DNA of 64,000 nt from CBDBCU01 sp965242615 (GCA_965242615.1 CBDESR010000005.1:248001-312000); one strand, 5' to 3'. Positions 7,997-18,413 are shown, counted from the stretch's first letter. The notes: a model not told the origin generated them from the letters alone. Made by a program: numbers and translations.

Positions 7997-9053
7997 CTAT
8001 TGCAATACATCGCCCAACACCGCTATAAAGTTAGCTGCCCCGGCGGCGCTTTTCAGCCCCCGGGTCAACCGGTAGCGGAGTTTAATCCGTCCGAACCGTC
8101 CCTCCAACCAATTAGCGCTATTGGGTACTCCGGTCTCTCTTTGATGCAAGGGCCTTTGTCGCCAGCGTTCCGGTAAATGCACCGCCAACCGGCGCAACTC
8201 CCGAGGCAAGGCCGGATCTCGGGCCCAATGGTGCAACCGCGCAGCGCCATCGGCGGGCAACTCCCGCACCAATTGGGACATTTGCCCCAGCAATTCCCCC
8301 CAAGCTTCCCGCAAGTCCGGTTGCAGGCGGCCTTTCCACCTTCCCAAGGTGCGCGCATAAACGCCATACATTGCTGCCATTGCCGCCCGGCGTCGCAATG
8401 GGCCCGGCATATTCGGCAGCGTCATCGGTTACCACTACCTCTACCCCCAACTGCTCCGCCAGTTCCCGGAACCAGCACCCATAGTCAAAGCCCGGGCCGG
8501 TCAACTCCAACCCCACCATCCGCCCCGCCAAATCCACTACCACCCCGGCCGGACGGGACTGGCCACGCACCCGCAGCCAGGTTTCATCCACCGCCACAAT
8601 CCGCGCCCGGCCCGTCGGCAAGCGCCGCCGCACCGCCCGCCCCAACCGCTGCACCGCCCGCCAACTGGTGACCTGGTCTACCCCGTAGCCCAGCAGCCGC
8701 AAAGCCCCTTCCACTCCCCGATGGCTCAAGCCCAGGGCATACAACACTCCCAAGATGGCGGTAAAGGGCTGGCTGCGCCCGGCCCGGCCTACTCCCGGCG
8801 GCCGGGCCGTAGTGGTTTTACCGCAAGCCACGCACCGCTAGCGTTGGGTTCGGACGGACTTGACCTGCACATCGGTTAAAGCGCGCTGCCGCCGCCCGCC
8901 CCACTTTTGCCCGGTTTGACCGCCACAACCGGAACACCGCTGCGGCGGGACGGGCTGCTCGGCTAGATTTAAGATAAGCATTGGTTGAACCGCTTTTCCC
9001 TTTGCTGAATGTTGAAAGAGGCAATGGGGCGGGCCGCATTGCCCGGAGCGCAT
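7997..9053 (-). pseudogene. Decayed DDE transposase with zinc ribbon
   Basis: Transposase remnant in three pieces. Residues encoded by 9053-8838 carry the N-terminal CSGCGG zinc-ribbon half. An in-frame TAG (8838-8840) then interrupts it before RCVACGKTTTARPPG in the same frame. The central part has the catalytic VAVDETWLRVRG and VVVTDDAAEY segments. Near 8400-8425 the frame changes and the expected QxCxxH region is missing. The tail NWLEGRFGRIKLRYRLTRGLKSAAGAANF lies in another frame down to 7997. One nonsense change plus a frameshifting deletion mark it as inactive. Confidence 0.75.
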
Positions 9054-9815
9054 GGTTTTCCGCTTTCAGGTATCCAGGGTTGGAATAGCTTTGAAATTGG
9101 CGGGGCGTGGCTGGCGCTTGGGGGTTGAGCTGATTTGGGCCGGTTTCAGCGGTTCTGCGGGATAAACGGGTGAGATTAGCGGTGATTGTTGGCGGCAAAG
9201 CCGGTGGGTTATAAGAGTTGCGGCATGGCGGAATAACCGGCAGTTGGGCAAAGGGATGGGATGGCGGTAATGGCGAGGACGAGGACGCCCGGGACACTGG
9301 AGCCGGGGATTCCGCCGACGCCCAATCCGGGGCCGCGGCGGTGGTGATAAAGTTGTCCTGGGTGTTGCCAGGATTAAGCCCGGTAGTCGGGGATGGCTGT
9401 TGGGCTTTCTTATTGTGCGCTGGGGTAGTGGGACGGCAAATCAAAGGCATTGAGGCGGGATAAAAGCGTTGCGGGAATGGCATTTAAGGATTGCCGTTGC
9501 GGTATCAGGGTTGGCGGTGTGGCAAATCAAAGCGGTTGGAATGGCAAAGTGGGATTAGCGGCGGAGTATCGGCGGCGTTGGAATGACGATTTGGCCTGAG
9601 CCGTGAAGGGGAAAGGACGCTGCCTGGAGTCGAACCCGGTGTGCCGGCGCTGGCTTGGAGCTGCACTCTTGGCTGGCGGCGCGGCCCCGCTGAGGCCGGA
9701 GCTTCGGTATCAACGGTTCTCAAAAAAACTCGAGACCAGGCTTTGAGCCTGGCGGCGCCGGGTTTGAGTTACTCCCAAGCGGGTTGGGGGGGAGGGGGGT
9801 TGGGTCAAAAACGCC
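9054..9815. other. Gene-free interval between two transposase remnants
   Basis: About 760 bases with no convincing gene on either strand. Open frames here show no recognisable motif or good ribosome binding site. The GTTGGAATGGCAAA-like strings suggest degraded mobile DNA. Confidence 0.4.
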
Positions 9816-10439
9816 TTGTGTCGCTGGTTGCGGCGGTTGGCCTTGACCCGGCCCCGATTGCCGGAGGCGGTGTGGGAACTGGATGGTCTGGGGATGCGCA
9901 CCCGGCATGGCGCTCAGGAATTGAAGGTAATCCGGGACGAACCCGGGGCGGTCTTGGTGGCTTTCGGGTCTTGGGCGGCGGCCCTGGAGCTGGCCGAGCA
10001 GTCCGGGGCGGCGCCACCCCGACATCTGGTCAGCGACGGCGACCGGGCCATCGCGGCCGGCATTCAGTGGGTGTAGGGCCGGGCGGCGCTGCAGCAGCTG
10101 TGCATCTTTCACCTGCTGCGGGAATATGGGCGGAACATCGGGAAGGCCGGCTTGGCCGCCGCCCGGCAACTGCTGCTGACTGACGATGGGGCGGCAGCCC
10201 AGAGGTACGCCGGTCAAATAATGGAGTTGACGGAGGTCGCCGCCGCTTACTGGCTGGACCAGGCGTTGACCGCCGGCCGGCAGTATTGGACTACGGGAGA
10301 GGTCGCCGCTTGGACTACTTCCCGCCTGGAACGCTACCATCGGAAGTTGCGCCGGCGGGAGCGATTGGGGACGGTCTGGTCGGAGCATGACCGGTTGGCC
10401 TTGCTGCAAACCCGGTGCTTGCTCAACCAAACCACCTAA
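9816..10439 (+). pseudogene. Mutator-like DDE transposase fragment with in-frame TAG
   Basis: A continuous frame broken only by one TAG at 10074-10076, where family members usually have W (VWG). Catalytic-type segments are VWELDGLGMRTR, PRHLVSDGDRAIAAGIQWV, the QLCIFHLLREYG block just after the stop, and the C-terminal TTSRLERYHRKLRRRERLG with the third acidic residue. The N-terminal third typical of this family is not visible upstream, so it is also truncated. No terminal repeats were found. Confidence 0.65.
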
Positions 10440-10516
10440 AATGCAATGCTATCCAGGCCTTGTGCTACTGCCGGGGCGGTTTTGGGGTCTGGGGAATTGG
10501 CAGTCAGCACTGTGCC

Positions 10517-12601
10517 TTATTGGGCGGCGGCCAGGTCGGCCCGGCTTTCGGCGGCGTTGAGCGCGGCGGCCAGCCGGTCGGCAAAGGCGGCTTCGGCGGC
10601 AGTGGGCGGCCGGTTGTGGCAGCCGCGGTGCTGGTCCGGCTGCCAGCGGGCGGCGGCTCCTGGTGGCGCGGCATTGACCAGCTCGACGGTGCTGCCGCGG
10701 TCGCGGGACTGGACTTCATCCGGCCGCCAGTCCGGCTTGGCCTGTTTCGGCCGGGGCTGCAGGTGGTAGATGCGGCACTCGCCGTAGTCGGAGTCCCGCT
10801 GATAGCGGCGGACGCCCACGCAGTGCCGCATGATGACGCTTTCGGCCTGCAGGTCGGCAGGACAGGCCAGGAACCGGGCCTGCCAGTAGTCCTCGTGGTA
10901 AGCCGGCAGAGGGCAGGGCGCGGCCCAGGGAGTGGCGTTGAGTTCTTTCTCGGCGGCCAGTTCGGCGGCGATTTCCCGGAGGACGTGTTCGTGGTGCCAG
11001 CGGTGGCTGGCTTTGCCCATACCGGCGAAGGTCCGGGACTGTCGGGCGGCGGCCGGCTCGGCCCAGCAGTAGTCGGACAGGTCCTGGAGGTGGGCTTTCA
11101 GCTCCCGGTATTCCTGGCTTTTGGCTTTCAGCTCCGGCTGGCCGGCGTAGTGGCGTAGGGACAATGTGGCCAGGTGGTCCAGTGCGGCCATGGCCATGCC
11201 TCGGTCGACGTCGGCGATGTCGGACATGGGGCCTTGGGCCGGCATACCCAGCATGGCCCGCCGCTGGTTGCGGTCCCGGCCGGGGGAATTGCGGGCGAAG
11301 CGCAGTTCCGGGAGCAGGAGCTTCAGGAACAGGGGTGGCTCCGGCGGTCGCAGCCGCCGGTCGGCCGACGCGGCCGGTGGGGTTTGGTTGTCTTTCGGCA
11401 TTGCGGCGGCGGTGGTCGGGTTGCGGCCATCGGCTAGCCGGCAGAGCTGCTGCCGCGGCCCGCCGTTGGGGTCCGGGAGCGGGTTGGCGGCCGGCTGGGG
11501 CTCCGGCCTGGCCGGTTTGTTGGCGGCGATTGCCGGCGCCGGCGGGCGCCGGCCGTTCAAGTTGGCTTCGTGGAGGCGGGCGTTGAGCCAAAGGGCGATG
11601 TCGCCGTTGGTCCGCTCGGTATAGGGCAGGCCGGATTTGGACGTGCGGTCCCGGTGCAGTTGGCGGTGGATGTGGCCGGCCGGCTGCCGGGCGAAGGCTT
11701 TCCAGCCCTGGCCACCTTGTTGGTCGAACTGGGCTTTGACCCGGCCGATCACGGCGCCGGGATGGTCAGGCAGCCGGGGCGGCTCCGGCGGCGGGGCTTT
11801 GGCTTCCGGCGGCGTGTTGGGCGGATAGTGCTGCGCTGGCGGCGTGATGTGGCTGTGGAAGTCGTCGAGCCAGTAGGCGACGGCTCCGGGATTGGCGGCG
11901 GCGGCCGCTACTAGGACGGCGCCGCTGTGGACGGCCAGATTGTATTCCAGGAGGGTCCAGTAGCTGGTCGGCGCGCCGCCGTAGAGGCGGTTCAGGAGAC
12001 GGAAGGGCTCCGGGTCGAGCAGGCGGCGGACCTGGTCGACGAAGCACTCGAGCACTTCCTCGATATAGTCGCGCACCGCCGGCAGTTTTTGTCCGGGCAA
12101 GTAGGGGTAAAAGGGGTCCAGAGCCGAAGGCGGCGCGGCGGCTTCAATGCAGTTCTGCAAGTTCCAGACCTTGTCGGCGTTGTTGCGGGAGCGGTTGTTG
12201 TGGAGGAATGAGCTGGTTTCGGCCCCGGGCCCGGGGATTTCCAGCGGCCGGGTCCAGCCCTTGGGCAGTTCTACCGGATTCAGTTCCGGGTACATACGGC
12301 GGCTGAACTCGACATCGATGCGGACCGTGCCGTCGGGCAGCTTATGGAAGGCGAAGCCGGGGACGGGGCGGCCGCCCAGCTCAAGGCGGAGGGCGTTGGT
12401 CTCCGGGGAGCAGAGGCGCAAGTTTTCCTGATACCAGAAGAGGATGCGCCGGTTCTGGTCCCAGACGCCTTGCTGCCACTCTTTGTATTCCGGCTTGTCC
12501 CGGTAGCCGTTGGGACGGCGCGGCCGGTCCAAGAAGGGCTCCTGAGGGTAGCCCTCGTTCAGACTTTTCAGTTGGGTGAAGGGGTTGGCGGCGTAGGTCA
12601 T
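10517..12601 (-). CDS. Large protein with PcfJ-like C-terminal domain (function unknown)
   Basis: The frame extends to 12883, but the likely start is ATG 12601 (MTYAANPFTQLKSL), giving 694 residues, because a separate small gene occupies the upstream part in another frame. The C-terminus (from about residue 575) has ESVIMRHCVGVRRYQRDSDY, GECRIYHLQ, STVELV and HRGCHNRPPTAAE. This matches the 'xxHCVG ... I..L ... TxE ... GxxNxxP' layout of PcfJ-like proteins from conjugative plasmids and phages. The middle (about residues 290-420) is Pro/Ala-rich and probably disordered. The N-terminal half is unrecognised. No conjugation genes are nearby. Assignment beyond the C-terminal domain is open. Confidence 0.55.
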   Translation of the reverse strand: MTYAANPFTQLKSLNEGYPQEPFLDRPRRPNGYRDKPEYKEWQQGVWDQNRRILFWYQENLRLCSPETNALRLELGGRPVPGFAFHKLPDGTVRIDVEFSRRMYPELNPVELPKGWTRPLEIPGPGAETSSFLHNNRSRNNADKVWNLQNCIEAAAPPSALDPFYPYLPGQKLPAVRDYIEEVLECFVDQVRRLLDPEPFRLLNRLYGGAPTSYWTLLEYNLAVHSGAVLVAAAAANPGAVAYWLDDFHSHITPPAQHYPPNTPPEAKAPPPEPPRLPDHPGAVIGRVKAQFDQQGGQGWKAFARQPAGHIHRQLHRDRTSKSGLPYTERTNGDIALWLNARLHEANLNGRRPPAPAIAANKPARPEPQPAANPLPDPNGGPRQQLCRLADGRNPTTAAAMPKDNQTPPAASADRRLRPPEPPLFLKLLLPELRFARNSPGRDRNQRRAMLGMPAQGPMSDIADVDRGMAMAALDHLATLSLRHYAGQPELKAKSQEYRELKAHLQDLSDYCWAEPAAARQSRTFAGMGKASHRWHHEHVLREIAAELAAEKELNATPWAAPCPLPAYHEDYWQARFLACPADLQAESVIMRHCVGVRRYQRDSDYGECRIYHLQPRPKQAKPDWRPDEVQSRDRGSTVELVNAAPPGAAARWQPDQHRGCHNRPPTAAEAAFADRLAAALNAAESRADLAAAQ

Positions 12602-12669
12602 GCTGGTTTCGCTGCGGTCAGTGGGAGGTTGGGTTCGGGTTGGTCGGCAACGGGGTCCGTATGCCCTTT

Positions 12670-12837
12670 TCAGACGGCTTCGGCGGCCCGCCAGTAAGCG
12701 ATAATCAGTGCCGGCGCCAGCAGGAATAAGGCGAAGGCCGCCGGTTCGGGCCGCCAGAGCAAAGACATGGCCGCTAAGGACAAGGCCAAGCCGTTCTGGG
12801 CCATGAAGGGGATAGGCCAAGGGTAAAGGGCAGTCAT
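12670..12837 (-). CDS. Small predicted membrane protein, 55 residues
   Basis: ATG 12837 follows AAGGAAAAGGAAC, a good ribosome binding site. The product has two hydrophobic stretches, NGLALSLAAMSLLW and AFALFLLAPALIIAYW, consistent with a two-span inner-membrane peptide. It ends 69 bases before the PcfJ-like gene, probably in the same transcript. It overlaps the N-terminal extension of the longer frame, which supports the later start for that gene. No homologue is recognised. Confidence 0.5.
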   Translation of the reverse strand: MTALYPWPIPFMAQNGLALSLAAMSLLWRPEPAAFALFLLAPALIIAYWRAAEAV

Positions 12838-12964
12838 GTTCCTTTTCCTTCGCTGCGGCTTTTGACTGCAATTTAAGCATCAATAGGCGGTCGGCGTCAA
12901 CCGGCAGGCGTCCGGGGTTCTGTTCTGTCGTGGGGTTTCGCGTCCTTGGTCGCGGGCCCGGCGG

Positions 12965-13060
12965 TTCCGTTTGCTTTTAGGGCACGGTCTTTTCAACTTT
13001 ACGATTTTTTCGTAAAGTTCTCGAGTCGGTAAAATCACCGTACCCTAAAAGCAAACGGAA
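12965..13060. repeat. Long inverted repeat 1 with nested hairpin
   Basis: 24-base arms (TTCCGTTTGCTTTTAGGGCA on the left) match with one mismatch and enclose a second hairpin, AACTTTACGA / TCGTAAAGTT. The element directly abuts inverted repeat 2. It lies between the 13172 gene and the small membrane-protein gene, both on the minus strand, and could act as a terminator, a recombination site or a structured RNA. Confidence 0.7.
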
Positions 13061-13151
13061 GGGAATTATATACTTAACTACCGGGCATATAGGATTTCTG
13101 CCGCTACCCCGGGAGTCTGGCTACCTAACCGGTAGTTAAGTATATATTCCC
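13061..13151. repeat. Long inverted repeat 2
   Basis: Arms of 23-24 bases (GGGAATTATATACTTAACTA on the left) pair across a 44-base loop with a single-base bulge. It starts at the base after inverted repeat 1 ends. The AT-rich arms are unlike the surrounding GC-rich DNA. Confidence 0.7.
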
Positions 13152-13171
13152 AAAGTAATTGTCCCCGCGCC

Positions 13172-13648
13172 CTAGTCGGCAATCAGGTTTTCGGCGATGG
13201 CGCGGCCGCGCAGGTAAGCGGTCTTTTCCAGGTGGTCGCGGAGGCTGACCAGCCCGCACTCCACCAGCCGGGAATCCAGCATTGCCGCCGCGTCCCCTTG
13301 CTCCGACTCCGACAGCAACTCCCCGGCCCGCTCCCGGATTTGCCGCAGCGACCACGCCGCCTGCTCCGCCACCGCCGTTAGCCCCTCGGGAAAAGGCCGC
13401 TGCGAATTCCCCGGACTGCCCAGCCGGTCATAACCCCCGCTGTGCCAATGGCCCATATCCGCGTGGCAGTCAAACCGCAAGACCTCCTCGTTGCCTACCT
13501 GCACCCCGATAGTCGGGCCGCCGCAGCCGCTTTCCCGGATGGTCAGGATTCGCAGCGGCCAGACATAGGCCGATACTTGCCCATCGGCGGATAGGGGGAC
13601 ATGGAGTTCCTCGCCCCAATAGCTTTCGCCCTTGCGTTTGGTGGCCAT
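13172..13648 (-). CDS. Hypothetical protein of the methyltransferase island
   Basis: A 158-residue soluble protein with no membrane segment. Striking features are the Cys/His-rich FDCHADMGHWHSGGYDRLG (about residues 60-80), which could bind a metal, and a helical, acidic C-terminal half. Start ATG follows AAAGGAGGCAAAACT. It is the last of four minus-strand genes after two DNA methyltransferases and may be a partner of that set. I do not recognise the family. Confidence 0.6.
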   Translation of the reverse strand: MATKRKGESYWGEELHVPLSADGQVSAYVWPLRILTIRESGCGGPTIGVQVGNEEVLRFDCHADMGHWHSGGYDRLGSPGNSQRPFPEGLTAVAEQAAWSLRQIRERAGELLSESEQGDAAAMLDSRLVECGLVSLRDHLEKTAYLRGRAIAENLIAD

Positions 13649-13674
13649 AGTTTTGCCTCCTTTGTGAACACCCC

Positions 13675-14118
13675 CTAGGCTAGAGGGGGAAAGCGGCGTT
13701 CCATAAAGTCCTGAATACGCTCCGTGTTACCACTGTTATCCCCGATGAGGAACCCGCATTCGAGGAGCTGGAATACCAGAGCGGTATGGTTCACGCGATA
13801 AGACTGCCTCATCGCGTACCACTTGCCATAGTCGGCGTACAGCCGTTCCATCACGGGAGGAACCGGTGCCACATTACGGAAATAGATGCGGAGTTCCCTC
13901 CCGTACTTGTTGGTGCCAGCGGGCCAAACATAGAAGGGCCCCTGATGGGTGGGAACAGGTAGAGGTTCGCCACCGGTCAGCTCATCGTACTTTTGCCGAA
14001 AGCCCGCCTCCCCACGCTCAGGCATTTCTGCGTGGATCACGGTATGAACCTCGGGGCGTGCGAGGTAGGTCGCTACCTCGTAAAGCTCGTCGTTAGCCAA
14101 TGGAGGCCGCCCGGGCAT
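13675..14118 (-). CDS. Hypothetical protein next to DNA methyltransferase (restriction partner?)
   Basis: A 147-residue protein starting ATG 14118, only 2 bases after the stop of the upstream methyltransferase gene, so translational coupling is likely. It has no signal peptide or membrane span. Motifs of note are YVWPAGTNKYGRELRIYF and a basic/aromatic stretch YGKWYAMRQSYRVNH. No PD-(D/E)XK or HNH signature is clear. Position alone suggests a restriction-modification accessory or nuclease; that is inference. Confidence 0.55.
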   Translation of the reverse strand: MPGRPPLANDELYEVATYLARPEVHTVIHAEMPERGEAGFRQKYDELTGGEPLPVPTHQGPFYVWPAGTNKYGRELRIYFRNVAPVPPVMERLYADYGKWYAMRQSYRVNHTALVFQLLECGFLIGDNSGNTERIQDFMERRFPPLA

Positions 14119-14120
14119 TT

Positions 14121-14903
14121 TTACCTCCCAACGTTCCTGAATATCAATAGATACTCGTGAACTTTGTTGATGATGAACTTGCTGGGATAACCTAGAGGGC
14201 GCATGGAGTTATAGTCGGGTTGCCTATCCCAAATGACTATATCCTCCAGCATCATCTCGGTTTTTGATGTTACGGCAGTGATAGCGTCGGCGTGCAACGG
14301 GTAAAAACAAGCACCCTTCCGCAAATCCATAACATTGAGGATGAAATAGCCTTTCTTACGCAAGGCTATTTCAACCTGATGGGATACATCGCCGAGATCA
14401 TTTAGAAACGATGCGTAATCCCTGATGTTGCCCAAATCGCTGTGGTCATTGGAGTACCTCTTGGGAGATTTACCGTCGGCCGTTCGCCTGCGCGCCAAAA
14501 TATCCCAATAGGGAGGAGAGGTTACACAAATCTCTGCTGTCCCGGCCTCAATAAACTCGCTCAAGATACGAGCGTCTTGGATTTCATAAATCCACTCTCG
14601 GCACCCTTTCCCGAACAGATCGAGGCGTCCCACGAAAATGTCGCGATACGTCGGATTGATGTCGAACCCCACCGCCCCCATGCCTTTCTGCAAGGCCGCG
14701 ATAAGTGACGAACCAGACCCGGCAAAGGGGTCGAGCAACAAACCTTCCGGGTTTGCTACATAGCAATCTATCAGCCGCGATACAAGCTCAACCGGAAAGG
14801 GCGCAGGGTGTTCTTTCGAATCCCGGTCCCTTGTCAGGTCTCTCCAAACGCTAAAGGAGTTTTTGAGCCACTGGGAACCGTCAAGCTGATTGGCTCGTTC
14901 CAT
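14121..14903 (-). CDS. Site-specific DNA methyltransferase (N4-cytosine/N6-adenine type)
   Basis: A 260-residue amino-methyltransferase. The SAM-binding motif DPFAGSGSSLIAAL comes first (about residue 55) and the catalytic TSPPYWDIL second (about 125), the order seen in gamma-like enzymes although SPPY is commoner in beta types. Near its end it has NSMRPLGYPSKFIINKVHEYLLIF, typical of this family. The start overlaps the end of the preceding MT-A70 gene by 70 bases. GC content is visibly lower than in flanking genes, which points to transfer. Target sequence and base cannot be read from the protein. Confidence 0.85.
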   Translation of the reverse strand: MERANQLDGSQWLKNSFSVWRDLTRDRDSKEHPAPFPVELVSRLIDCYVANPEGLLLDPFAGSGSSLIAALQKGMGAVGFDINPTYRDIFVGRLDLFGKGCREWIYEIQDARILSEFIEAGTAEICVTSPPYWDILARRRTADGKSPKRYSNDHSDLGNIRDYASFLNDLGDVSHQVEIALRKKGYFILNVMDLRKGACFYPLHADAITAVTSKTEMMLEDIVIWDRQPDYNSMRPLGYPSKFIINKVHEYLLIFRNVGR

Positions 14904-15526
14904 CCTACCTCGGCTTCATCTCCCCAGCCCTCAAAACCGGAGTGATGCTTTCGTGCAAATACGTCCAGTCTCGGGCCAGGGAAATACTGCTTAATGTGCT
15001 GGTACAGTACAGCAGGCTTTTCACTGTGCCTTTGAGAGCGTCCAGTGAACAAAGTCTGCATTTTCCCCATAGAATCTTTGGGAAAGACGCACTTCCCTTT
15101 GTACGCGAACAAGCAATGCTCCGTGGTAACCTGGAAAGGTCCAAATGGACAAGGGCCGGTTTTCTTGTCCCACGTCAGGAGGGTGTAGTACTGGAACCTC
15201 CACTTCTCGAGCAGGTCAAAAGCCTGCTGAAGGATTGGGCGTCCGCTAGACCTGGAGCGGCTGTTGGTAGCCCACAACCACAGAAAGGCATTGGGCGCGG
15301 CCCATTCGTTTATGGGCAACGAGGCAATTTCCTCGAAGGTCATCGTTGGGTAATCGAGGTCCTGACCTTGATTAGGACGGGCAGTACGCAACCCGGTCTT
15401 ACCTTGATCCCAAGGGGGGTCAATAATCAGACAACGATATTGCCCGGGGCTGCTGGGGGCTTCAGCGCACCTCCCATCTGCCCAACTCATCACGCCCTTC
15501 AACGAGGGATTAGCAACGAGTAGCAT
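14834..15526 (-). CDS. MT-A70-family DNA adenine methyltransferase
   Basis: MT-A70 methyltransferases transfer methyl to N6 of adenine in DNA or RNA; in phage and accessory DNA they usually modify DNA. The catalytic LIIDPPWDQG is near residue 35, followed by LDYPTMTFEEIASLPI, AFLWLWATN and EKPAVLYQHIKQYFPGPRLDVFARKHHSGFEGWGDE, all family hallmarks. The frame opens at GTG 15550, but the promoter places transcription start near 15547. ATG 15526, 6 bases after ACGGAG, is therefore the better start (230 residues). It is the first gene of the four-gene island transcript. Confidence 0.88.
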   Translation of the reverse strand: MLLVANPSLKGVMSWADGRCAEAPSSPGQYRCLIIDPPWDQGKTGLRTARPNQGQDLDYPTMTFEEIASLPINEWAAPNAFLWLWATNSRSRSSGRPILQQAFDLLEKWRFQYYTLLTWDKKTGPCPFGPFQVTTEHCLFAYKGKCVFPKDSMGKMQTLFTGRSQRHSEKPAVLYQHIKQYFPGPRLDVFARKHHSGFEGWGDEAEVGWNEPISLTVPSGSKTPLAFGET

Positions 15527-15553
15527 ACTCAACTCCGTTAGAGGATGCACTAT

Positions 15554-15580
15554 ATATTACACCAAATCAAATAATGTCAA
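15554..15580 (-). promoter_or_regulatory. Promoter of the methyltransferase operon
   Basis: On the minus strand, TTGACA (15580-15575) precedes an AT-rich -10 region, TAATAT (15559-15554), with a 15-base spacer; TATATA three bases further gives 18. The whole upstream region to about 15720 is AT-rich compared with the rest of the window. Confidence 0.6.
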
Positions 15581-15829
15581 TAGGTTAGCAACCACATTTT
15601 TGTGAATTCCTTTGATCTCCGCTTACTTTTTCATAATCTCGTATTCACACACTACGGAGTCAAATGAAGGATAAGCCCCCAATTCCTCAACATCAATGAG
15701 CAATATGGGTATCCCCCATTGTCTATCTACTCACCAACCGCTACCACCCAACCTGCACCTAGACTCGTTATTCCCGTGCCGACGAGAATCCAGCCCGCGC
15801 TCACCCTGAACTGGTTACCGGACTCTCCC

Positions 15830-16948
15830 TTACCTAAACCCCTCCGCCGCCGGCAAAACCCCTAGCAGGGGGGAAACGCCGCCGAGGGAGTCGCGGTCGA
15901 TGCTTTCGATGGTGGTTTTGCCGCACATTCCCATGGTGGCGTCGAGTTCGTCGCGCAGGATGTCCAGGACGGTGCGTACGCCGGCTTCGCCGTCCACCGC
16001 CAAGCCCCAGAACAGGGGGCGGCCAATCAGTACGGCCCGGGCGCCCAGGGCTAATGCCTTGAATACATCGGAGCCGCGGCGGATGCCGCCGTCCATATAA
16101 ACTTCGATGCGGCCGTCCACGGCGTCCACTACTTCGGGCAGGACTTCGATGGTGGCAAAGGTGGTGTCGAGGTAGCGGGCGCCGTGATTGGATACGATGA
16201 CGGCTTGGGCGCCGTATTGGGCGGATTGGTAGCCATCGGCGGCGACCATTATTCCCTTAACGACCAGGGGCAGGCGGGTTTGGTTAGCCAGCCAGTCTAA
16301 ATCGTCCCAGGTGGCGGCCGGGTCGCGGATGTCGTTGGCGCCGGTGGGGGCGTCGAGGCCGAAGCTCCAGTTGCTGCCGGCGATATTGAGGTCGGCGGCG
16401 TAGTTGGGGGAAGCCGGGCCCTGGTAGTTGTTGCGGATGTTGCGTTCCCGCTTGGGTTTGACTTTGGCGTCGACGGTGAGACAGAGGGCGGAGTAGCCGG
16501 CTTCCTCGGCGCGGCGGGCCATTTCGAGGGTGAGGCCGCGGTCTTTGAAAAAGTATTGCTGGAACCAGATCGGGCCGGTGGCAGCTTGGGCTACTTCCTC
16601 AAGGGTGCGCGACGCCTGCGCGCTCAACGCCATCACCGTCCCGGCCGCCCCGGCCGCCCGTACCGTGGCGATTTCGGCGTCGGGATGGGCCGCGCTGTGA
16701 TTGCCGGCGGGGTCGAGGAGGACGGGGAAGCTGATTTCCTGGCCCAGGACGGTGGTGGACAGGTCGCGCCGGCTGATGTCCACCAGCATCCGGGGTTTCA
16801 TTACGATGGAGTCGAGGACGGCGCGGGTGCGGCGGAGGGTGATTTCGTCGGTAGCCGCGCCGGCGATAAAGTCGTATTCGCCTTGGCCGAGGCGGGCGCG
16901 GGCGATTTCCTCGAATTCGTAGATATTGACCGGTTTCGGTTCGGACAT
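15830..16948 (-). CDS. FMN-dependent alpha-hydroxy-acid oxidase/dehydrogenase (LldD/glycolate oxidase family)
   Basis: TIM-barrel flavoenzyme oxidising L-lactate, glycolate or a similar 2-hydroxy acid. The start is ATG 16948 behind GGGAG (372 residues); the longer frame to 17116 lacks a binding site. Family signatures: KPRMLVDISRRDLSTTVLG, FQQYFFKDRG, LCLTVDAK (substrate/FMN region), LVVKGIM (active-site Lys), VSNHGARYLD (catalytic His-Gly; usually GGRQLD), and the phosphate-binding MDGGIRRGSDVFKALALGARAVLIGRP. The A in place of the second G of the SNHGG motif is mildly unusual. The gene is monocistronic and its substrate is undetermined. Confidence 0.9.
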   Translation of the reverse strand: MSEPKPVNIYEFEEIARARLGQGEYDFIAGAATDEITLRRTRAVLDSIVMKPRMLVDISRRDLSTTVLGQEISFPVLLDPAGNHSAAHPDAEIATVRAAGAAGTVMALSAQASRTLEEVAQAATGPIWFQQYFFKDRGLTLEMARRAEEAGYSALCLTVDAKVKPKRERNIRNNYQGPASPNYAADLNIAGSNWSFGLDAPTGANDIRDPAATWDDLDWLANQTRLPLVVKGIMVAADGYQSAQYGAQAVIVSNHGARYLDTTFATIEVLPEVVDAVDGRIEVYMDGGIRRGSDVFKALALGARAVLIGRPLFWGLAVDGEAGVRTVLDILRDELDATMGMCGKTTIESIDRDSLGGVSPLLGVLPAAEGFR

Positions 16949-17121
16949 TCTTAAAACTCCCTTGTTTTTACTGGCTGAACCGGGCAGGCCGGGGGATGGG
17001 TGTAGCCGGGTAATAGTATTACATCGGATGGGATAGGGCAAGGGGGAGGTCTCCACTCTGTTTTGGTTGATAACGAATTTCCAGTAATTAGGAATTACCA
17101 AACAGAACGGGACCATAGAAA

Positions 17122-17150
17122 GGGGGCGGCGTTTTTAAGACGCCGCCCCC
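17122..17150 (-). terminator. Intrinsic terminator after pstS
   Basis: Perfect 11-bp stem (GGGGGCGGCGT / ACGCCGCCCCC) with a 7-base loop. On the minus strand it is followed by TTTCT. It lies 40 bases past the pstS stop. Confidence 0.75.
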
Positions 17151-17190
17151 GGTGGCTTGGGGTTGGACTGCCGGGATGCCGGCGGGCCGA

Positions 17191-18413
<1,223 letters not shown>

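Noticed and set aside
8838..10076. Amber recoding (pyrrolysine or suppressor) in the transposases
   Set aside because: One gene also has a frameshifting deletion and the other is truncated; conserved genes here end in TAG normally. Pseudogene decay explains it.
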